Shown here piece after piece: positions 58,090 through 64,000 of a stretch of DNA of 64,000 bases. The translations under genes were made by a program, and so were the position numbers. The notes under the pieces are model-generated. The model made no database searches and had not been told where the DNA came from. It was given only the letters and a program-made list of their open reading frames with translations. The DNA comes from Flavobacterium soli DSM 19725 (GTDB lineage: Bacteria; Bacteroidota; Bacteroidia; Flavobacteriales; Flavobacteriaceae): positions 62,001 to 126,000 of the forward strand of contig NZ_KE383907.1 in the NCBI RefSeq assembly GCF_000422705.1. The letters run 5' to 3'. Position 1 is the stretch's first letter; the number at the start of each line of letters is the position of its first letter.

Positions 58090-58197
58090 TTAAATTCTAA
58101 TTCAAAACCTGCTAATACTCATTGACAAAAGAATATTAGAAAAAGACAGATTACCTTTATAAAAACATTTTTTTAGCAATTATCAAATACCCTAAAT

Positions 58198-60882
58198 ATG
58201 AAAAAATTACTACTCTTAATGCTCTTGATTTCCAGTAGCATTTATGCCCAAATCGACATCAATCAGCCGAGTTTTTTGATTGCTTGTGATAGCGATAATA
58301 ATGGTACAGAAACACTTGATTTAACTGTAAAGATTCCAGAAATTCTAGGAACTTTATCGGAAACAGAATATGCTGTTACTTTCTATTTAACACTGTCTGG
58401 AGCTGAACTTGATGATAACAGTGTCAAGATTAATAATCCAACAAGTTTCGAAAGAGCAGTAGGTTCTCAAACATTGTATGTTAGGGTAGAAGAAATAGCC
58501 GATCCAATTAATTTTGCAGTAACCGAGCTTGTTGTAGGTACGGGTTCTTTGCCAAACTTTAGCATTCAGGATGTTACTATATGTCAAGGGTTTAGTACAG
58601 TGTTGAATTCAGGTTTAGAAGATGATTTTTACACTTTTCAGTGGTTCTTGAATACTACTATCATTCCAGGTGCTACTGGAAATAGTTTGACTGCTTCACA
58701 AGCTGGAACTTACACATTAGTGGTAACTTTTTCTCAATCGGGATGTAGTTTTGAAGATAGTGCAGTGGTAACAGTCTTACCAATGCCAACTGCTGAGATT
58801 ACGGGATATACTTTAGCAGATCAAACGGCAACTATTTCAGTTACAGGGACGCCTTCCGCTATTGTTTCCTATATCATCTATAGCGATTTGACACAAGGTA
58901 CCTTTGTATTGGATAGTTCTGGAAATGCTACTATAACAATTTCAAATTATACACCAAGTTCACTTTTTTGGTTATTGAATATTACAACTGATCAATGTAC
59001 AGCCTATTTGGATAATGCTGTTGCCTTAATAGAAAATCCATCAGGGATAGTGAATATTCCTGATGCCAATTTTAAAGCCGAATTAATAGACTCAGGAGTT
59101 GATAATAATAATGACGGTGAAATTCAATATGCTGAAGCAGCTTTGGAATATGAAATGTTGCAACTGCAATCTTCCAATATCGTTAATTTAACAGGTCTAG
59201 AAGCCTTTGTAAACATCGGAGGTTTAGACTGTTCTGATAATCAAATTGCAACTGTTAGTTTTGATGGGTTACTGAACTTAGGAATCATTTATGCAAGTAA
59301 CAATTTATTTACCACCATTGATTTGAGCGGAAATCCAAATATTTGTCTTGTAGATTTTAGCAATAATCCGCAATTGTTTGCTGTTTATATGAAAAATGGT
59401 ATGGAAGTTTGTAGCGAAACGCATGTATTTAACAATAATCCCAATTTAGAATTTTTCTGTACGGACGAAGCAGAAATAGCTTCGATGGTAGCTTATTTTG
59501 AACAAAATGAAATGGACGTCGTGGTAACATCGTATTGCGATTTTACACCAGGTGGAATTTACAACACCATCACAGGTTCAATTCTTTATGATTTTGATAA
59601 TAATGGCTGTGATGATAATGATGCTCAGCCTTTTATTAAAATGAACATCACCGACGGAACAGAACAAGGTGCTAGTTTTGCAGATTCCGAAGGAAACTAC
59701 AACTTTTATACCCAAGAAGGAAATTTCACAGTAACTCCACAACTCGAAAATCCGTCACTTTTTACAGTTTCTCCAGCAAATGCAATCGTGAATTTTCCAA
59801 TCAGTGATAATTCGGTTTCCACCAATAATTTTTGTATCACAGCAAATGGTGTTGTCGAAAATGCCGAAATTGTTATTGCACCAGTAACTCCAGCTCGACC
59901 AGGTTTTGATGCTGAGTACGTTATTGTCTATAAAAACACAGGTAATCAAATGCTTTCAGGTCAAGTGTATTTTTATTATGAAGATACTGTTTTGGATTTG
60001 GTTAGTACAAGCGTGCCAACGGCTGCTGAGGCTACAGGGTTTTTGACATGGAATTATACCGATTTGCAGCCCTTTGAATCCAGAAGCATTTATGTGACTC
60101 TGAATGTTAATGGTCCGATGGAAACTCCAGCAGTAAATATTGGAGACGAATTGATTTTTAATGTCGGAACAAATCCAATCAATTTAAATGAGATTATATT
60201 TTCTTATTTCCAAACTGTTGTAGGTTCTTTTGATCCAAACGATATCATTTGCCTTCAAGGCGATAATGCTGCACCATCCGAAATTGGAAATTACCTTCAC
60301 TACATCGTAAATTTTGAAAACACAGGAACCGCACCAGCCGAAAATGTAGTAGTAAAAATTGATATTGATGCAACTAAATATGATGTTTCGAGTATGCAAA
60401 TTTTAGACGGTTCACATCCGCTTGAAGCAAAAGTAAGTACAGATAATATCGCTGAATTTATTTTTAAGGGAATTAATTTAGATACAAACGGACACGGAAA
60501 TATTTTGCTAAAAATGAAAACTAAATCAACACTAGATGTTGGCGATACAGTTACCAAAAAAGCCAATATTTATTTTGATTATAATTTTCCAATCCTAACC
60601 AATGATGCCAACACTACTTTCCAAGATCTTTCGGTTGGAGATTATTTAAAAGATGAATCGATAAGAATATATCCAAATCCGGCTCAAAACCTAGTAAACA
60701 TTGAAGCCGATTCAACCCTCCATTCGGTTGAAGTATATGATGTTCAAGGTAGATTGTTGATGACACATTTGTCCAGCGAAATCAAGACAATGCTTGATAT
60801 CTCTGACAAAGCAAATGGTGTCTATTTCTTCAAAATAAAATCAGAAAAAGGAATTAAAGTTGAGAAAATAATCAAAAAGTAA
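58198..60882 (+). CDS. T9SS type A cargo protein with LRR and DUF11-like domains
   Basis: The product is 894 residues with a signal peptide (MKKLLLLMLLISSSIYAQ). Beta-sandwich repeats are followed by a short LRR-like region (LTGLEAFVNIGGLDCSDNQIA) near residues 330-380, a SdrD/Cna-B-like carrier segment (ILYDFDNNGCDDNDAQPF), and a DUF11-like tract (IGNYLHYIVNFENTGTAPAENV). The C-terminal sorting domain (IYPNPAQNLVNIEA...GVYFFKIKSEKGIKVEKIIKK) targets it to the type IX secretion system. It has no catalytic motif, so an adhesin or surface scaffold is likely. The two-component system lies just upstream. Confidence 0.88.
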   Translation: MKKLLLLMLLISSSIYAQIDINQPSFLIACDSDNNGTETLDLTVKIPEILGTLSETEYAVTFYLTLSGAELDDNSVKINNPTSFERAVGSQTLYVRVEEIADPINFAVTELVVGTGSLPNFSIQDVTICQGFSTVLNSGLEDDFYTFQWFLNTTIIPGATGNSLTASQAGTYTLVVTFSQSGCSFEDSAVVTVLPMPTAEITGYTLADQTATISVTGTPSAIVSYIIYSDLTQGTFVLDSSGNATITISNYTPSSLFWLLNITTDQCTAYLDNAVALIENPSGIVNIPDANFKAELIDSGVDNNNDGEIQYAEAALEYEMLQLQSSNIVNLTGLEAFVNIGGLDCSDNQIATVSFDGLLNLGIIYASNNLFTTIDLSGNPNICLVDFSNNPQLFAVYMKNGMEVCSETHVFNNNPNLEFFCTDEAEIASMVAYFEQNEMDVVVTSYCDFTPGGIYNTITGSILYDFDNNGCDDNDAQPFIKMNITDGTEQGASFADSEGNYNFYTQEGNFTVTPQLENPSLFTVSPANAIVNFPISDNSVSTNNFCITANGVVENAEIVIAPVTPARPGFDAEYVIVYKNTGNQMLSGQVYFYYEDTVLDLVSTSVPTAAEATGFLTWNYTDLQPFESRSIYVTLNVNGPMETPAVNIGDELIFNVGTNPINLNEIIFSYFQTVVGSFDPNDIICLQGDNAAPSEIGNYLHYIVNFENTGTAPAENVVVKIDIDATKYDVSSMQILDGSHPLEAKVSTDNIAEFIFKGINLDTNGHGNILLKMKTKSTLDVGDTVTKKANIYFDYNFPILTNDANTTFQDLSVGDYLKDESIRIYPNPAQNLVNIEADSTLHSVEVYDVQGRLLMTHLSSEIKTMLDISDKANGVYFFKIKSEKGIKVEKIIKK

Positions 60883-60912
60883 GTTTTAGTTAATCAATGT
60901 TTTTGTTTGGAT

Positions 60913-60950
60913 AACCCACGGAGCCATAACCGTGGGTTTTTTAATTTTTT
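60913..60950 (+). terminator. Terminator after the T9SS cargo gene
   Basis: AACCCACGG and CCGTGGGTT are perfect 9-bp arms (60913-60921, 60930-60938), followed by T-rich sequence. Confidence 0.88.
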
Positions 60951-61081
60951 GTGGTGTATATCAAATTTGCATTATTTATAGAATAATTAACGATATCATT
61001 GCACTATTCATTTTTTAATTCAATTGCAATTCCTTAAGTTTGTTAAATTATTATTTCAAAGATAAATTATACCAAACAATT

Positions 61082-62365
61082 ATGTCAAAAACAGCAATAT
61101 TAGAAATTGATGGCAAAAAATACGAGTTTCCTGTTATCGAAGGAAGCGAAGGAGAAGTTGCTATCGATATTAACAAACTACGTGATTTAACAGGGATTAT
61201 TACAATGGATCCAGGATATAAAAATTCAGGATCTTGTAAAAGTGACATCACATTTTTGGATGGAGAAGAAGGAATCTTGCGTTATAGAGGTTATTCTATC
61301 GAGGATTTAGCGGATAAAGCTGATTTTCTTGAGGTTTCCTATTTAGTGATTTTTGGAGAATTGCCAACCAAAAAGCAATTGGAGCAATTTGAAAATGATA
61401 TCAGAAAATATACTTTGGTAAACGAAGAAATGAAAAACATCATTGATGGTTTTCCTAAAACAGCTCACCCAATGGGCGTTTTATCTTCCCTGACAAGTGC
61501 CTTGACAGCTTTCAACCCAAAGGTGGTGAATGTTGATAATGAAAAAGAAATGTATGAGGCAGTTTGCAAAACCATGGGTAAATTCCTAGTTTTAGCAACT
61601 TGGACGTTTAGAAAAAGCTCTGGTTATCCTTTGAATTATTATGATAATACAAAAGGATATGTAGAAAATTTCATGCGTTTGATGTTCGAATTGCCAACAG
61701 GACCTTATACCATCAATCCAGTTGTAGTTTCTGCTTTAGATAAATTGTTTATCCTTCATGCAGATCACGAGCAAAACTGTTCTACCTCAACTGTAAGAAT
61801 GGTTGGTTCATCTCAATCAGGTTTATTTGCTTCTATTTCTGCTGGAGTTTCTGCACTTTGGGGACCACTTCACGGAGGTGCTAATCAAGCTGTTTTGGAA
61901 ATGCTTGAAGCGATCCAGAAAGACGGTGGAGATGCTGATAAATATATGGCGAAAGCTAAAGATAAAGACGATCCTTTCCGTTTGATGGGCTTCGGACATA
62001 GAGTTTACAAGAACTTTGATCCAAGAGCAAGAATCATCAAAAAGGCTGCTGATGAGGTTCTAGCAACTTTAGGCGTGAATGATCCAGTTTTGGCTATCGC
62101 TAAAAAATTAGAAGAATCTGCCTTGAATGATGAATATTTCAAATCAAGAAATCTATATCCAAACGTGGATTTCTATTCAGGAATCATTTACCGTGCATTA
62201 GGAATTCCAACCGATATGTTTACTGTAATGTTTGCCATCGGACGTTTGCCAGGATGGATTGCACAATGGAAAGAAATGCGTGTGAATAAAGAACCAATTG
62301 GAAGACCAAGACAAATTTATACAGGTCACGCTTTGAGAGAATTTAAAACAATGGATCAACGATAA
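61082..62365 (+). CDS. gltA: Citrate synthase
   Basis: The product is 427 residues from the ATG at 61082 (MSKTAILEIDGKKYEFPV); an upstream in-frame ATG at 61040 is not supported by family length. It condenses oxaloacetate and acetyl-CoA in the TCA cycle. It is the long type II (hexameric) form with an N-terminal beta region. Catalytic His are in HADHEQNCSTS and GFGHRVYKNFDPRA, and Asp is in the VDFYSG segment. A possible -7-like element lies near 60994. A terminator follows the stop. Confidence 0.97.
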   Translation: MSKTAILEIDGKKYEFPVIEGSEGEVAIDINKLRDLTGIITMDPGYKNSGSCKSDITFLDGEEGILRYRGYSIEDLADKADFLEVSYLVIFGELPTKKQLEQFENDIRKYTLVNEEMKNIIDGFPKTAHPMGVLSSLTSALTAFNPKVVNVDNEKEMYEAVCKTMGKFLVLATWTFRKSSGYPLNYYDNTKGYVENFMRLMFELPTGPYTINPVVVSALDKLFILHADHEQNCSTSTVRMVGSSQSGLFASISAGVSALWGPLHGGANQAVLEMLEAIQKDGGDADKYMAKAKDKDDPFRLMGFGHRVYKNFDPRARIIKKAADEVLATLGVNDPVLAIAKKLEESALNDEYFKSRNLYPNVDFYSGIIYRALGIPTDMFTVMFAIGRLPGWIAQWKEMRVNKEPIGRPRQIYTGHALREFKTMDQR

Positions 62366-62384
62366 TTTTTAAATTTTATAGATG

Positions 62385-62416
62385 AAAGCTCCACTGAAAA
62401 GTGGAGCTTTTTTTGT
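62385..62416 (+). terminator. gltA terminator
   Basis: AAAGCTCCACT (62385-62395) and AGTGGAGCTTT (62400-62410) pair perfectly around GAAA, followed by a T-run. Confidence 0.92.
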
Positions 62417-62435
62417 TTTATACTTTTTTTAGCGC

Positions 62436-62468
62436 TTTGTCGAAGTATTGATTTTTTTAGTACATTCG
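62436..62468 (+). promoter_or_regulatory. Putative promoter of the C25 protease gene
   Basis: TTTG (62436-62439), 21 bases, then TACATTCG (62461-62468) is one base off TAnnTTTG and 23 bases before the ATG. Confidence 0.5.
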
Positions 62469-62491
62469 TATAAAATAAAATCAGTAACCCT

Positions 62492-64000
62492 ATGAAGATA
62501 AATTACTTATCGTTTTTATTGTTAATAGTGAGTTGGAACAGTTTTTCTCAAGATTTGAGAATGTTGTCATCTCATCCAGAAAAGTTGATAATCCAAAATT
62601 CAACACCTCAATATACCTCTGTAAAGAAGTCCTACAATGGCATTCCATATGAAAATTTTAGTGCTGTGGCAAAAGCCAAAATGATGCAAACAACAGCGCC
62701 AGAATTACCCGTTTTTTCTGAATCGCTGATTGTTCCAAATACAGGAGATGTTTCAATTGAAGTTACATTTGATGGATTTCAGGATTTTCAAGACATCAAT
62801 ATTTTGCCTTCAAAAGGAAGTTTGAAACGAAATGTTAATCCAGAAGAGGTTCCTTATGTTTTTGGAGCTACTTATGAAGTGAATGATTTTTTTCCAAAAA
62901 AACTGGCAGATATTTCAGGTCCGTATATTTTTAGAGATGCAAGAGGTGTTACAGTAATTTTTTATCCTTATCAATACAATCCAGTTACAAAGGTTTTGCG
63001 AGTGTATCAAAACCTCAAAGTAACAGTTACAACTGATAAAACCAAAGCGGGTCACAACGAGAAACCTTCAAGAACAACAAGTAATAGCACTTTTCAATCG
63101 CTTTATACTTCGCATTTTCTAAACGCTGAAATATCTTCAAATTCAGTTACCGAGCCAGGAGAAATGCTGATTGTTTCAAAAAGTTCCTACAATACTTCAA
63201 TTCAACCATTGGTTACTTGGAAAAATCAAAGTGGTATCAAAACTACTGTTCTAACGCTTGCAAATGGAGCTACGACAACTTCCATTAAAAATAGCATCAG
63301 TAGCTTTTATACGGATAATCCAAATTTGACGTATGTTTTGCTAGTTGGCGATCATCAAGATTTGCCTGCTTATAGCTACGGAATTACAGGTGCCGATGAG
63401 CAACTTTGGAGTGATTCCTACTATGGACAACTTGAAGGAGACGATTATTATCCAGAATTGATGATTGGAAGACTTTCTGGAAATACCACCGAAGTACAAA
63501 AAATCGTAACCAAGATTATGGGATATGAAAAAAATCCTTTGACTGGAGATTGGATGACAAAAGCTGGTGGAATTGGTTCAAATGAAGGATATGGTTATGG
63601 TGATGATGGGGAGGCCGATTGGCAACATCTGCGAAACATTGGAACACAATTAACAGGTTTTGGATATACCAATATCTACGAATTTTATGATGATTCTCAA
63701 GGTGGAAATGATGCCGAGTTTAGTCCAGATGCTACCATGATTTCAGCAGCTATAAATGATGGAATTGGCTTGCTAAACTATACAGGCCATGGTGCTTTGG
63801 ATATTATGTCTACAGGATCTTACACCAATACGGATGTTAATAGTCTGACAAATGAGGGTAGTTTTCCTTTCGTAGTTTCGGTAGCTTGTAACAACGGAAC
63901 TTTTGTGGGAGGAACTTCTTTATGCGAGGCATTTTTGAAGTCAAATCATAATTCAAATCCAACAGGAGCTATTGCAAGTTGTGGTTCTTCTATCTTAATG
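62492..64000 (+). CDS. Gingipain-like C25 family cysteine protease (3' end outside window)
   Basis: The frame is open to the window edge with 503 codons visible. A signal peptide (MKINYLSFLLLIVSWNSFSQ) is followed by a propeptide-like region to about residue 215, and then a C25 catalytic domain. YVLLVGDHQDLPAYS and ADWQHLRNIGTQL fit the gingipain fold. The catalytic His is in NYTGHGALDIMSTG and the Cys in VSVACNNGTFVGG. Such enzymes are usually secreted by the type IX system with a C-terminal sorting domain, which would lie outside the window. Many relatives are not gingipains but T9SS-linked proteases such as PorU, so PorU must be considered as well. Confidence 0.85.
   Translation, partial: MKINYLSFLLLIVSWNSFSQDLRMLSSHPEKLIIQNSTPQYTSVKKSYNGIPYENFSAVAKAKMMQTTAPELPVFSESLIVPNTGDVSIEVTFDGFQDFQDINILPSKGSLKRNVNPEEVPYVFGATYEVNDFFPKKLADISGPYIFRDARGVTVIFYPYQYNPVTKVLRVYQNLKVTVTTDKTKAGHNEKPSRTTSNSTFQSLYTSHFLNAEISSNSVTEPGEMLIVSKSSYNTSIQPLVTWKNQSGIKTTVLTLANGATTTSIKNSISSFYTDNPNLTYVLLVGDHQDLPAYSYGITGADEQLWSDSYYGQLEGDDYYPELMIGRLSGNTTEVQKIVTKIMGYEKNPLTGDWMTKAGGIGSNEGYGYGDDGEADWQHLRNIGTQLTGFGYTNIYEFYDDSQGGNDAEFSPDATMISAAINDGIGLLNYTGHGALDIMSTGSYTNTDVNSLTNEGSFPFVVSVACNNGTFVGGTSLCEAFLKSNHNSNPTGAIASCGSSILM

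Overview
The window is a 64-kb chromosomal segment from a low-GC member of the Bacteroidota, most likely Flavobacterium or a close relative in the Flavobacteriaceae. The evidence is promoters of the TTG-N(19-21)-TAnnTTTG type, a protein with a type IX secretion (T9SS) C-terminal sorting domain, a SusC-like TonB plug module, S46 dipeptidyl peptidase, gingipain-type C25 and PNGase F-like proteins, and the gene order rpsL-rpsG-fusA-rpsJ without tuf. No tRNA, rRNA, insertion sequence, phage gene or CRISPR array was found.

Layout. 1-8.5 kb: a truncated M61 metallopeptidase, a 67-residue membrane protein, a TonB-dependent receptor with a long perfect hairpin in its leader, then hpt, adk, a CorC-type membrane protein, obg and a small secreted protein. 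8.5-17.7 kb: a DPP7-like S46 peptidase converging on a 2189-residue alpha-2-macroglobulin that carries a SusC-like carboxypeptidase-regulatory plus TonB-plug module at the bait-region position. 17.7-30.4 kb: a TPR protein, mpl, a DUF1287 protein, radC, a compact operon (ATPase, His-rich permease, DUF3299-like protein, HAD phosphatase) resembling zinc-linked Zrg systems, a secreted protein, rarA, a rhomboid protease, rlmB and a BamA/TamA-like protein. 30.6-48.1 kb: the str operon (rpsL-rpsG-fusA-rpsJ, closed by a terminator), then with its own promoter the merged S10-spc-alpha operon from rplC to rplQ, including secY, infA, rpmJ and rpoA. 48.1-64 kb: carA with a 19-codon upstream ORF, an M28 peptidase with an altered metal ligand, eno, a GNAT acetyltransferase, a PNGase F-like surface lipoprotein, a LytS/LytR-type two-component system, a T9SS cargo protein, gltA, and the start of a C25 gingipain-like protease.

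The central third is the core translation and secretion block. The flanks are rich in envelope and extracellular hydrolysis functions: proteases, a putative N-glycanase, T9SS cargo and a TonB receptor, consistent with a polymer- and protein-degrading lifestyle.

The most noteworthy non-coding signals are a five-copy dispersed repeat family with constant flanks and exchangeable hairpin cores, and two candidate structured mRNA leaders inside the ribosomal operon, upstream of rpsH and of rpsD. Nothing here looks like a complete new defence or mobile system. The strongest candidates for undescribed biology are the macroglobulin/TonB-plug chimera, the modular repeat family, the two ribosomal leaders and the carA upstream ORF.
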